Source: Streptomyces fungicidicus (GTDB lineage: Bacteria; Actinomycetota; Actinomycetes; Streptomycetales; Streptomycetaceae). Taken from it: 64,000 nt of DNA. A model generated the notes under the pieces. It was not told the origin of the DNA. It saw nothing but the letters and a program-made list of their open reading frames with translations, and searched no databases. The stretch is taken from assembly GCF_003665435.1 (NCBI RefSeq), contig NZ_CP023407.1:3100001-3164000 (forward strand), read 5' to 3'. A program made the translations under genes and the position numbers. Shown here in pieces: positions 45,958 through 56,053 of this stretch; the first letter of the stretch is position 1; each line of letters opens with the position of its first letter.

Positions 45958-47382
45958 ATGCGCGCGAACATGCACAGCACCGAGGGGACGGGGAACGCGG
46001 TGGCTCACGAGGACGGCCGGACGGACGAGAGGGACCCGTACGCCGAGGGACGGGCGGCCCGGCGGGACGAGGCGGTGCGGGCCGCCGTGGAACAGGGGCT
46101 GCTCGACACCGACAACCCCTTGGTGGGCCTGCTCGACGTCACGGGCATCCGGGAGTCGGCGGCCGAGCTGAAGGCGGCGTTCGAGGCGGTGGCCGCGCCC
46201 GGCACCCCCGTGCTGCACGCCTTCGCGGTGAAGGCGAGCCCGCTGGTGCCGGTGCTGCGGCTGCTGCGGGAGGAGGGCATCGGGGCCGAGGTGGCGAGCC
46301 CGGGCGAGCTGGCGCTGGCGCGGGCGGCGGGGGTGGAGCCGGAGCGGACCGTCCTAGACTCGCCCGCCAAGACACCGGCCGAGCTGCGGGAGGCGCTCGC
46401 GCTGGGCATCGCCGTCAACGCGGACAACCCGCAGGAGCTGGACCGCCTCGACGCCCTGATGGCGGGCTCCGCCTCCCGCTCCCCCGTCGGCATACGCGTC
46501 AACCCGCAGGTCGGCGGTGGTTCCATCGAGGCCCTGTCGACGGCCACGGCGACCTCGAAGTTCGGGGTGGCGCTGCGCGACGAGGGAGCGCGGGAGTGGG
46601 TCGTGCGGGCGTATCTGGACCGGCCGTGGCTGACCCGGCTGCACGCGCACACCGGCTCGCAGGGCATCGCGCTGTCGATGATGGCGCGGGGCATCACGGA
46701 GACGTACGAACTGGCGGAGGAGATCAACCGCCGGGCGGGACGGCGGCAGGTCGACACCATCGACATCGGCGGCGGTCTGCCGGTCAACTTCGCCTCCGAG
46801 GAGAGCACCCCGACGTACACGCGGTACGCGCGGCTGCTGAGCGAGGCGGTGCCGGGGCTGTTCGACGGGCGGTACGGGCTGGTCACCGAGTTCGGGCGGT
46901 CACTGCTGGCCAAGCACGGCACGGTGGTGGCGCGCGTGGAGTACGCCAAGAGCGCGGGCGGGCGCCCGGTCGCCGTGACGCACGCGGGCGTGCAGGTGGC
47001 GACGCGGACGGTCTACGCGCCGGCGTCGTGGCCGCTGAGGATCGCCGCGTACGACGCGAAGGGACGGCCCAAGGAGGGCCCCCCGGTCGTGCAGGACGTG
47101 GCGGGACCGGCGTGCTTCGCGGGCGACCTGCTCGCCCAGGCGCAGTCGCTCCCGCTGCTGGAGCAGGGCGACCACGCGGCGGCGCTGGACACGGGCGCGT
47201 ACTACTTCGCCCACCACTACGCCTACAACTCGCTCCCCCGCCCGGGTGTCTACGGCTTCGTGCCGGGCGGGGACTCCGGCATCGCCTTCGCGACGGTGCG
47301 CACGCCCCAGACGGTCGAGGAGATCGTCACCGAGTCCGGCGCCGCCCACACCGACGCCCTGGTCTCGGGCCTCACTCCCTGA
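45958..47382 (+). CDS. Fold-type III PLP-dependent decarboxylase/racemase-like enzyme (possibly Y4yA family)
   Basis: 474 residues. The alanine racemase/DAP decarboxylase barrel is visible: PLP lysine in LHAFAVKASPLVPVL (~residue 92), EVASPGELALARAAG, GIRVNPQVGGGS, HAHTGSQG, DIGGGLPVNF, and a C-terminal beta domain with DTGAYYFAHHYAYNSLPRPGVYGF. It is longer than typical DAP decarboxylase and probably not LysA. I think it belongs to the Y4yA-like group; substrate unknown. The start is uncertain (45958, 45970 or GTG 46001). Divergent from hutU. Confidence 0.8.
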   Translation: MRANMHSTEGTGNAVAHEDGRTDERDPYAEGRAARRDEAVRAAVEQGLLDTDNPLVGLLDVTGIRESAAELKAAFEAVAAPGTPVLHAFAVKASPLVPVLRLLREEGIGAEVASPGELALARAAGVEPERTVLDSPAKTPAELREALALGIAVNADNPQELDRLDALMAGSASRSPVGIRVNPQVGGGSIEALSTATATSKFGVALRDEGAREWVVRAYLDRPWLTRLHAHTGSQGIALSMMARGITETYELAEEINRRAGRRQVDTIDIGGGLPVNFASEESTPTYTRYARLLSEAVPGLFDGRYGLVTEFGRSLLAKHGTVVARVEYAKSAGGRPVAVTHAGVQVATRTVYAPASWPLRIAAYDAKGRPKEGPPVVQDVAGPACFAGDLLAQAQSLPLLEQGDHAAALDTGAYYFAHHYAYNSLPRPGVYGFVPGGDSGIAFATVRTPQTVEEIVTESGAAHTDALVSGLTP

Positions 47383-47406
47383 CCACGGCGCACCCGCGGG
47401 GCCTCC

Positions 47407-47991
47407 TCACACGAGGGCCGGCGTCCGGCGGCGCGCGCCGCCCGGCGCCGCGTCGCCCGCCGCGATCCCCGTGGTGCGGTAGCCCTTGACCCTCCTGCCC
47501 GCGGGCCGGCCCACGCCGGCCCGCAGCCAGTCGACGCGCACCCACAGCAGCACCTCGTCCGACTGCTCCAGACGGCCGATCCAGGCCGCCTTCAGCCACA
47601 GTCCGGTCCCGCAGCCGGCGAGCAGCATCCCGCCGGCCGCGGGCACGGCGAAGGCCGTGCCCAGCGCGGCGAGGAAGGCGAGCAGCAGCCACCAGCGGTG
47701 CCCGCGGCGCCAGTTGCGGACGGTCACCGCCCGGTCCTGGAGCACGTCGTGCCGGCCCGCCCGGACCGCCGCACGGGCCGGGGCGCGGTAGCGTCCCCGC
47801 CCCGCGCAGGCCACGACGGCCGCCGCCACGAGGAACAGCGCGGCGCCCGCCGTCACCCCGATCCGCCGCCCGGTAAGCCCCGGCACCAGCGTCCCGGCGC
47901 CCGCCGCGACCACTCCCAGCCACCACAGCGGCGCGGCCCCGGCCCGCACGACGACGGCCACCCGGGCCAGCCCCTGTCCTCCGCGTGTCAT
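47407..47991 (-). CDS. Small integral membrane protein of unknown function
   Basis: 194 residues with hydrophobic segments near 18-60 and 95-130 and a basic C terminus. Composition is rich in Arg, Ala and Trp (NWRRGHRWWLLLAFL). I do not recognise the family. ATG at 47991 has GGGAGG upstream and is preferred to a longer frame. It lies between the convergent PLP enzyme and the RpiR regulator. Confidence 0.6.
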   Translation of the reverse strand: MTRGGQGLARVAVVVRAGAAPLWWLGVVAAGAGTLVPGLTGRRIGVTAGAALFLVAAAVVACAGRGRYRAPARAAVRAGRHDVLQDRAVTVRNWRRGHRWWLLLAFLAALGTAFAVPAAGGMLLAGCGTGLWLKAAWIGRLEQSDEVLLWVRVDWLRAGVGRPAGRRVKGYRTTGIAAGDAAPGGARRRTPALV

Positions 47992-48089
47992 CTCCGGCCT
48001 CCCGTCTCTCACTCCAGTGGGCAAGGGAGGCTAGCGGCACAAGGTGAGACGAGTCTGAGAGGACGGCGCGGCGGCGAACGGCCCCGCCG

Positions 48090-48932
48090 TCAGTCCACGA
48101 ACAGTCCGCGCGCCGCCGCCCTCACGTCGAACTCCTCCAGCCGTGCCTGCGCGTCGGGCAGGTCGTCGCACATCGCCTCCAGCAGCACCCGGCCCAGCAG
48201 CATCGGCGCGCACGCCGTGTCGAAGGCGAGGCCGGTCCCGACGGCCGCGGGCAGCAGCAGGTCGGACAGCCCGGCGACCGGCGCGAACGGCGAGTCGGCG
48301 ACGGTGACCACGGTCAGCCCCGTCTCCTTGGCGTGGATGAGGGCGTCGACGACCTCCCGGGGATGGCGGGGCAGCGCGAAGCACAGCAGGGCGCTCGCCC
48401 CGGCCCGCGCGGCGGCGTCGATCCGGTCGTGGAGCATGGTGCCGCCCTCGTTGAGCAGCCGTACGTCGGGATGGACCTTGGCGGCGAAGTACGCGAAGCC
48501 GTGCGCCTGGGCCGCCGCCGCCCGCAGTCCCAGCACGGGCAGCGGCCGGCTCCCCGCCAGCATGCGCCCGGCCTGCCGCACCGGCCGGGGGTCGGCCAGC
48601 ACCTCCGCCAGATGCCGCAGGTTCTCGATCTCGGCCTCGACGGCCTGCTGGTACTCGTTGGAGGAGCCGGTCTCCGGCGCCGGTTCGGCGGGCGCGACCT
48701 CGCGCAGGTGCCGGCGCAGCGCCGGATAGCCGTCGAAGCCGAGGGCGACGGCGAACCGGGTCACCGACGGCTGGCTGACCCCGGCCAGCTCGGCCAGCTC
48801 CACGCTGGACAGGAACGGCACGTCGGCGGCGCGCCGGACCATGCTGTGCGCGATGCGCCGCTGGGTCGGCGTCAGCCGATGCCCCTCGAAGAGCGCCTGC
48901 AGGCGCGCCGCAGGGCTCCCGGTGCCGCTCAT
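48090..48932 (-). CDS. RpiR/MurR-family transcriptional regulator with SIS domain
   Basis: 280 residues. N-terminal winged HTH (LTPTQRRIAHSMVRRA, VELAELAGVSQPSVTRFAVALGFDGYPALRRHL), C-terminal SIS sugar-phosphate-type domain (~115-260). Members usually sense sugar phosphates, but in actinobacteria such genes also sit near hut loci. It is 2 genes from hutU and carries a TGAATA hexamer 20-25 bp upstream of its own start, the same as at the hutU promoter, so it may control hut; this is inference. GAGGGGGAG precedes the ATG. Confidence 0.85.
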   Translation of the reverse strand: MSGTGSPAARLQALFEGHRLTPTQRRIAHSMVRRAADVPFLSSVELAELAGVSQPSVTRFAVALGFDGYPALRRHLREVAPAEPAPETGSSNEYQQAVEAEIENLRHLAEVLADPRPVRQAGRMLAGSRPLPVLGLRAAAAQAHGFAYFAAKVHPDVRLLNEGGTMLHDRIDAAARAGASALLCFALPRHPREVVDALIHAKETGLTVVTVADSPFAPVAGLSDLLLPAAVGTGLAFDTACAPMLLGRVLLEAMCDDLPDAQARLEEFDVRAAARGLFVD

Positions 48933-49065
48933 GACGTGACTCCCCCTCGACTATTCACCGCTCAGGTCCTCTGCATGCCGTTATACAGGCGCATCCGGGG
49001 CCGCGCCGTCCGCACGGCGCGATGGGCGGAGTTCGCGCACTGTGGCCCGATTCGGGGACAGATCC

Positions 49066-49120
49066 GGAACTCGACGATTTTGCTACGACGTCACCGCGTG
49101 CCGAACCGGCCGGTTAGCGT
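49066..49120 (+). promoter_or_regulatory. Candidate promoter elements of LCP7
   Basis: GGAAC (49066-49070) and CGTCA (49089-49093) are 18 bp apart, similar to an ECF (SigE-like) envelope-stress promoter. A TAGCGT box (49115-49120) resembles the TAGTGT upstream of LCP2. Both are tentative. Confidence 0.3.
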
Positions 49121-49191
49121 AACTCCTCGAACAACAGAGCGCCTTGAGGCGCAGGCGGCCCATGTGGCACCCGACGGAGGCTGGAGCAGGC

Positions 49192-50898
49192 GTGGACGCG
49201 CAGAGTCGTGGGCAGGCGGACGGAACCGATCCTGCGGACCAGTGGGTACTGAATCCGGAGACCGGGGACTACGAGCTGCGGCTGAACGATTCCGCGGAGC
49301 GGCCGGGGGCGCCCCGCCCGCGCAGCGCCCCCCGCCCCGGTTCCGCCGCGCCGCCCCGGGTCCCCGCCCAGCGGGGCCGCCCGCCGGCCCCCGCCCCCGC
49401 TCCGGACGGCGACGACACGGCCGGCGCCGGCCGCCGCAAGCGCAAGCAGAAGAGGAGCGGCAGGAGGAAGGCGCTGATGTGGACGGGAGGCGCCCTGGGC
49501 CTGGTCCTGGTCGGCGGTTCGGCGTTCGCGTACTACTGGTACGACCGCCTGTACGGCAACATCGACACCGTCGACATCGGTGACGTGGGCAGTGACAAGG
49601 TCCTGGCGGACGGGCCGGTCAACATCCTGATCATCGGCAACGACGTGCGCACCGGCGAGGGCAACGAGGCCTACGGCAACCGGACCAACGTCACCGGCCA
49701 CGCCGACACCACGCTCCTCTTCCACGTGGCGGAGGACCGCTCCAACGCGACCGTGGTGAGCATCCCCCGGGACCTCATGACCACGATCCCGGACTGCACC
49801 TCCAGGCAGTCCGACGGTTCGAGCAAGGACATCCCCGGCTCGACGGTTCCCACCCGGTTCAACGAGTCCTACGGTGTGAACGGCCGCGACCCGGGCTGCA
49901 CCATGCTCACGGTCGAGGGGATCACCGACCTCGAGGTCGACCACTTCATGATGTTCGACTTCAACGCGGTCAAGACGCTGTCCACCGCGGTCGGCGGCGT
50001 CAAGGTGTGCCTGGAGAAGCCCATCAAGGACCTGGACGGCGGCTCCGGACTCGATCTGCCGTCCGGGGAGAGCACGGTCGAGGGCGAGGACGCCCTGTCG
50101 TTCCTGCGCAACCGGCACGGGCTGAAGAACGAGAGCGACCTGGACCGGATCGAGATGCAGCAGAAGTTCGTCGCGTCGATGATCCGCCAGCTGAAGGAGG
50201 ACACGCTCAACAGCCCGTCGAAGATGCTCGACGTCGCCGACGCGGCCACCAAGTCCCTCACCGTGGACAAGGGGATAGGCAGCCCCGGCAAGCTGCTCAC
50301 CCTCGCCAGGGAACTCGGCAAGATCAACCTGAAGAACATCACCATGATGACCGTGCCGGTGAAGGACAACCCGGCGGAGCCCACGCCCGTCACCGTCGTC
50401 CTGGACCCGGAGAAGGCCCCGAAGGTCTTCAGCATGCTGCAGAACGACGTCTCCTTCACCGAGGTCGAGAAGAAGGCGAAGAAGGCCAAGGACAAGCAGG
50501 CCGAGCTGCTGGAGGGCCCGCGGGCGGAGGAGTCCGCGATCCGCGTCGACGTCTTCAACGGCGGCGGCCCGCAGGGCGCCGCGCAGGACACCCTGGTCTG
50601 GCTGCAGACCGACGAGGGCGTGGCCAGGTCCACCAACAAGGGCAACGCACCGGCCGAGGTCAAGAAGACCCGGCTGGAGTACGGCCCCGACCAGGCCGAC
50701 CAGGCCCGGGCGCTCGCCGATCTGATGGGCCTGCCCGCCTCGGCCCTGAAGCCCGGCACCGAGGACGCCGGCGAGGCGACGCCGATGACGCTCACCCTCG
50801 GCCCGGACTTCACGAAGGCCGGCGTCCCCGTCGCCCCGCCGAACAAGGTCGACGGCGTCGATCAGTCCCGGGCCGACGAGAAGATGTGCAAGGCGTAG
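49192..50898 (+). CDS. LCP family protein 7 with LytR_C domain
   Basis: 568 residues, the close paralog of LCP2 although 36 kb away. It shares the cytoplasmic DPADQWVLNPETGDYELRL motif (~residues 12-30), the disordered Pro/Arg region, a membrane span (~98-118), the LCP domain (LIIGNDVR, GHADTTLLFHV, VSIPRDLMTTIP, FLRNRHGLKNESDLDRIEMQQ) and LytR_C (~445-550, with NGGGPQGAAQDTLVWLQ). The GTG start follows CGACGGAGG at the same spacing as in LCP2. In the LCP signature FVRTRH the inner Arg is Asn (FLRNRH). Confidence 0.92.
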   Translation: MDAQSRGQADGTDPADQWVLNPETGDYELRLNDSAERPGAPRPRSAPRPGSAAPPRVPAQRGRPPAPAPAPDGDDTAGAGRRKRKQKRSGRRKALMWTGGALGLVLVGGSAFAYYWYDRLYGNIDTVDIGDVGSDKVLADGPVNILIIGNDVRTGEGNEAYGNRTNVTGHADTTLLFHVAEDRSNATVVSIPRDLMTTIPDCTSRQSDGSSKDIPGSTVPTRFNESYGVNGRDPGCTMLTVEGITDLEVDHFMMFDFNAVKTLSTAVGGVKVCLEKPIKDLDGGSGLDLPSGESTVEGEDALSFLRNRHGLKNESDLDRIEMQQKFVASMIRQLKEDTLNSPSKMLDVADAATKSLTVDKGIGSPGKLLTLARELGKINLKNITMMTVPVKDNPAEPTPVTVVLDPEKAPKVFSMLQNDVSFTEVEKKAKKAKDKQAELLEGPRAEESAIRVDVFNGGGPQGAAQDTLVWLQTDEGVARSTNKGNAPAEVKKTRLEYGPDQADQARALADLMGLPASALKPGTEDAGEATPMTLTLGPDFTKAGVPVAPPNKVDGVDQSRADEKMCKA

Positions 50899-50974
50899 GA
50901 CGGCCCGTCACGGCGCGGCGAACCCCCGGCCGACAACGGGGGTTACCCCCAGTGCCACCGGCCTCCCGGCTGCC

Positions 50975-50988
50975 TACCGTGGGACGCA
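50975..50988 (+). promoter_or_regulatory. -10 element of a probably leaderless gene
   Basis: TACCGT at 50975-50980 lies 7 nt before the ATG at 50988, which has no ribosome site; the transcript would start on the A of the ATG. Confidence 0.5.
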
Positions 50989-51419
50989 TGACCGGAATGG
51001 ACGCGCGGGACACCGAGCTGAAGAAGGAACTCGACGCCTCCCTGCAGGCCCGCAGGGAGCTGGGCGAGGAGTACGAGTCCGCGCTGGTCGACTCGTTCCT
51101 GGAGAAGGTCGACCAGCGCATCGACGGCGCGGTGGAGCGCCGTGTGCGCCGGCAGCTCGCCGAGCAGCAGATGACGGTGGCCCGGGACACCCGGTCGCCG
51201 AGGGCCACGGACAGCTGGGCGGAGCGCTTCGGCTTCGGGATCGTCTCGCTGGTGCTGGCGGTGCCGCTGTCCGCCATCGGCGGGGGCGTCGGCAATCTGC
51301 CCGGCCTGATGGTCACCTGGGCGGGCATCGTCGGCGTCAACGTCGTCCAGGCCGCCCGCACCAACCCGGGCCTGTTCGGACGCGGGAAGTCCTCCCGGGA
51401 CGGTGACTGGGAGGACTGA
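50988..51419 (+). CDS. Small membrane protein with N-terminal coiled coil, unknown function
   Basis: 143 residues. Residues ~5-70 are a charged helix likely to form a coiled coil (ELKKELDASLQARRELGEEY, EKVDQRIDGAVERRVRRQLAEQQ); two hydrophobic segments (~80-125) follow, and a short charged tail. This looks like the actinobacterial proteins annotated as integral membrane proteins without known role. Leaderless start supported by TACCGT. A large hairpin follows. Confidence 0.7.
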   Translation: MTGMDARDTELKKELDASLQARRELGEEYESALVDSFLEKVDQRIDGAVERRVRRQLAEQQMTVARDTRSPRATDSWAERFGFGIVSLVLAVPLSAIGGGVGNLPGLMVTWAGIVGVNVVQAARTNPGLFGRGKSSRDGDWED

Positions 51420-51755
51420 GGCCGTTTGCGCGGGGACCGCCGCACCCCCGTCGCCGGGGGGCGGGACGACGGCGGTCCCCGCGAGGGACGCGCGCCCGTT
51501 GAGGCAGGCCGCGTCCGAGGCGTCCATGGAGGTCCGGGAGCCGCTCCGGAGGTCCTTCGACGCCGTTTGGCCGCCGGCCGGAACGGGGAGCCGCTCCCGT
51601 CCCGCCGACACCCACCAATCTGCCGGACCCGTGTTAAGCGAGTGCTGCGCGGACGTGACGCGCTCGTACCACTTCCGCGAAGTCCGCGAAGATCACGAAC
51701 GCGCCGGGGCCCGGCCGTTCACCGCGGGTTCACCGGAGGCCGGACCGGAGCCCCG
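51420..51755. other. Intergenic region after the coiled-coil membrane gene
   Basis: 336 bases between convergent genes; holds the terminator at 51429-51483 and a 9-bp tandem repeat (TCCGCGAAG twice, near 51674-51691). No gene is supported. Confidence 0.5.
51429..51483. terminator. Large terminator hairpin with inner stem
   Basis: An outer 14-bp perfect stem (CGCGGGGACCGCCG and complement) encloses a second CCCCCG/CGGGGG stem; it lies 10 bp after the stop of the coiled-coil membrane gene. Confidence 0.8.
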
Positions 51756-53144
<1,389 letters not shown>

Positions 53145-53306
53145 CGTTGTCTCCGGATGCTTGCAAAAGAGGTCGTAGTGGTGAGGCCAGCCTAGGCCCT
53201 CGCCTGTCAACGCCCCGGCCGGGTCGTTCACTCCCTGTCGGGATTGGAGCACGGTCCGTACGGGGCAAGGAGTGGGTGTACGGGTTCGAGGAGGTGGCGG
53301 CGAGGG

Positions 53307-54332
53307 ATGACGGGCTTGTCGAGGGCGAGGGTGGCCCGGCGGATCGCGGCCGGCGCGGCATACGGCGGCGGGGGCATCGGCCTGGCCGGGGCGGCCGCGG
53401 TGGGACTGCTGCTGGCCGAGGCCCAGCTGGCGCGGCGCCGGGTGGGCAACGGCGCGTCCGGGCACGTACCGAACGCGGACGGGCTGTACGGGGCGTCCTA
53501 CACGGTGCCGGGTGAGCCCGCGCTGCGGCTGACGATGCTCGGCGACTCCACGGCCGCGGGGCAGGGCGTGCACCGGGCCGGGCAGACGCCGGGGGCGCTG
53601 CTGGCGTCCGGGGTCGCGGCGATCGCGGAGCGCCCGGTGGGGCTGAGCACGGTCGCGGTTCCCGGGGCCCGCTCCGACGACCTGGAGCGGCAGGTGACGC
53701 TGGCGCTGGCGGACCCGTCCCGGGTGCCCGACGTCTGCGTGATCATGATCGGCGCCAACGACGTCACGCACCGCATGCCGCCGGCCCATTCCGTGCGCCA
53801 TCTGTCCTCGGCGGTGCGCCGGCTGCGGACGGCCGGCGCGGAGGTGGTCGTCGGCACGTGCCCCGATCTGGGCACCATCGAGCCGGTGCGGCAGCCGCTG
53901 CGCTGGCTGGCCCGGCGGGCCTCGCGGCAGCTGGCGGCGGCGCAGACGATCGGCGCGGTGGAGCAGGGCGGGCGGACGGTGTCGCTGGGGGACCTGCTGG
54001 GTCCCGAGTTCGCGGCGAACCCGCGGGAGCTGTTCGGGCCCGACAACTACCACCCCTCGGTGGAGGGGTACGCCACGGCCGCGATGGCGGTGCTGCCGAC
54101 GGTGGGCGCGGTGCTGGGGCTGTGGCCGGCGGAGGAGGAGCGGCCGGACGCCGCCCGCCGGGAGGGGTTCCTGCCGGTCGCCAGGGCGGCCGCGGAGGCG
54201 GCGGAGGAGGCGGGCACGGAGGTCACGGCGGCGATGCCGTCCGGGCCCCGGGGCCCGTGGGCCCTCCTCAAGCGACGCCGCCGCCGCAGGCTCCCCGAAC
54301 CCGAACCCGCCCCCTCGACCCAGCCCACGTAG
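53307..54332 (+). CDS. SGNH/GDSL-family hydrolase with N-terminal membrane anchor
   Basis: 341 residues. A signal/anchor segment (~11-36) precedes the SGNH domain: block I GDSTAAGQG with the catalytic Ser (~residue 79), the GAND block III (~153), and DNYHPS block V with Asp and His (~249). The C-terminal tail ends in Arg-rich and Pro-rich residues (KRRRRRRLPEPEP). It is probably an extracytoplasmic esterase or lipase. ATG at 53307 follows GGAGGTG and GAGGG. Confidence 0.88.
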   Translation: MTGLSRARVARRIAAGAAYGGGGIGLAGAAAVGLLLAEAQLARRRVGNGASGHVPNADGLYGASYTVPGEPALRLTMLGDSTAAGQGVHRAGQTPGALLASGVAAIAERPVGLSTVAVPGARSDDLERQVTLALADPSRVPDVCVIMIGANDVTHRMPPAHSVRHLSSAVRRLRTAGAEVVVGTCPDLGTIEPVRQPLRWLARRASRQLAAAQTIGAVEQGGRTVSLGDLLGPEFAANPRELFGPDNYHPSVEGYATAAMAVLPTVGAVLGLWPAEEERPDAARREGFLPVARAAAEAAEEAGTEVTAAMPSGPRGPWALLKRRRRRRLPEPEPAPSTQPT

Positions 54333-54560
54333 CCCCGTCCGCCCGCCGCGGGCAGCTCCACCCCGCTCCGCGGGCAGTCGTGCCGCGCGAACACCTCCCC
54401 AGGCACCGCAGCGGGAAAAGCAAGCGCTTAGACAGTTGCGGTCCATGTCACAGCGCGGGACCCGTGACCCCGCTCATACGGCCGGGTAACTTCCCAGGGA
54501 GCCCGCACCAACCCACCGGTATGCCCTCCGTCACCCGACCACCACCCCCTTGGAGCCGTG

Positions 54561-55781
54561 ATGCCCGAAGCCGTGATCGTCTCAGCCGCCCGCTCCCCCA
54601 TCGGCCGCGCCTTCAAGGGCTCCCTGAAGGACCTGCGCCCGGACGACCTGACCGCCACGATCATCCAGGCCGCCCTCGCCAAGGTCCCTGAGCTGGACCC
54701 GAGGGACATCGACGACCTCATGCTCGGCTGCGGCCTCCCCGGCGGCGAGCAGGGCAACAACCTCGGCCGCGTGGTCGCCGTGCAGATGGGGATGGACCAC
54801 CTCCCCGGCTGCACCATCACCCGCTACTGCTCGTCCTCCCTGCAGACCTCCCGCATGGCCCTGCACGCCATCAAGGCCGGCGAGGGCGACGTCTTCATCT
54901 CGGCCGGCGTCGAGACGGTCTCCCGCTTCACCAAGGGCAACTCCGACAGCCTCCCGGACACCCGCAACCCGCTGTTCGCCGAGGCCGAGGCCCGTACCGC
55001 CGCCGTCGCGGAGTCGGAGGGCTCGACCTGGCACGACCCGCGCGAGGACGGCCTGGTCCCCGATCCGTACATCGCGATGGGCCAGACGGCGGAGAACCTG
55101 GCCCGGCTCAAGGGCGTCACCCGGCAGGACATGGACGAGTTCGGCGTCCGCTCGCAGAACCTCGCCGAGGAAGCCATCAAGAACGGCTTCTGGGAGCGCG
55201 AGATCACCCCGGTGACGCTCCCCGACGGCACGGTGGTCGCCAAGGACGACGGCCCCCGCGCGGGCGTCACCATGGAGGGCGTGGCCGGTCTGAAGCCCGT
55301 CTTCCGCCCCGACGGCCTGGTCACCGCGGGCAACTGCTGCCCGCTCAACGACGGCGCCGCCGCGCTCGTCATCATGAGCGACACCAAGGCCCGCGAGCTC
55401 GGCCTCACCCCGCTCGCCCGGATCGTCTCCACCGGCGTCTCCGGCCTCTCCCCCGAGATCATGGGCCTCGGCCCGGTCGAGGCGAGCAAGCAGGCGCTGT
55501 CCCGCGCCGGCCTGACCATCGACGACATCGACCTGGCCGAGATCAACGAGGCCTTCGCCGCGCAGGTCATCCCCTCCTACCGCGAGCTCGGCATCCCGCT
55601 GGAGAAGCTGAACGTCAACGGCGGCGCCATCGCCGTCGGCCACCCCTTCGGCATGACCGGCGCGCGCATCACCGGCACGCTCATCAACTCCCTCCAGTTC
55701 CACGACAAGCAGTTCGGTCTGGAGACGATGTGCGTCGGCGGCGGCCAGGGCATGGCGATGGTCGTCGAGCGCCTCAGCTGA
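54561..55781 (+). CDS. Acetyl-CoA acetyltransferase (thiolase)
   Basis: 406 residues. Acyl-enzyme Cys90 in [13 protein letters not shown], His in [16 protein letters not shown] and the second Cys in [14 protein letters not shown] complete the thiolase site; NEAFAAQ is present. It makes acetoacetyl-CoA by condensation or cleaves 3-ketoacyl-CoA in beta-oxidation. GGAG is 5 nt before the ATG. Transcription ends at a hairpin 40 bp downstream. It may work with the acyl-CoA dehydrogenase, though they are far apart. Confidence 0.94.
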   Translation: MPEAVIVSAARSPIGRAFKGSLKDLRPDDLTATIIQAALAKVPELDPRDIDDLMLGCGLPGGEQGNNLGRVVAVQMGMDHLPGCTITRYCSSSLQTSRMALHAIKAGEGDVFISAGVETVSRFTKGNSDSLPDTRNPLFAEAEARTAAVAESEGSTWHDPREDGLVPDPYIAMGQTAENLARLKGVTRQDMDEFGVRSQNLAEEAIKNGFWEREITPVTLPDGTVVAKDDGPRAGVTMEGVAGLKPVFRPDGLVTAGNCCPLNDGAAALVIMSDTKARELGLTPLARIVSTGVSGLSPEIMGLGPVEASKQALSRAGLTIDDIDLAEINEAFAAQVIPSYRELGIPLEKLNVNGGAIAVGHPFGMTGARITGTLINSLQFHDKQFGLETMCVGGGQGMAMVVERLS

Positions 55782-55819
55782 GCACCGCACGGTAGCCGTC
55801 GCGGCACGGTCCGTGAGAC

Positions 55820-55859
55820 AACGGCCCGGCTCTCCGGAACCTCCGGGGGTCGGGCCGTT
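55820..55859 (+). terminator. Terminator after the thiolase gene
   Basis: AACGGCCCG pairs with CGGGCCGTT, with an inner CTCCGG-centred stem. Confidence 0.75.
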
Positions 55860-56053
55860 CCGTGATCCAATCTCCCCCAGGATGTGACCTATCTCGCTCG
55901 CGGAGGGAATCCGCGCAGGTCAGCACGGGCACCCGTTCGGGCGCACCACCAAAGGACTGTCCGTTTCGTGACGTTACGCACTGACAGATGGTTAGTCCAC
56001 CCTTCAAGCTGATGTAGTAAGTCGGGGGTCGACTTTGAACCGGGAGTACGTCA

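Noticed and set aside
53189..53210. TTGACA with TAGGCT as a cystathionine beta-synthase promoter
   Set aside because: The two boxes are only 10 bp apart, too close for a normal promoter.
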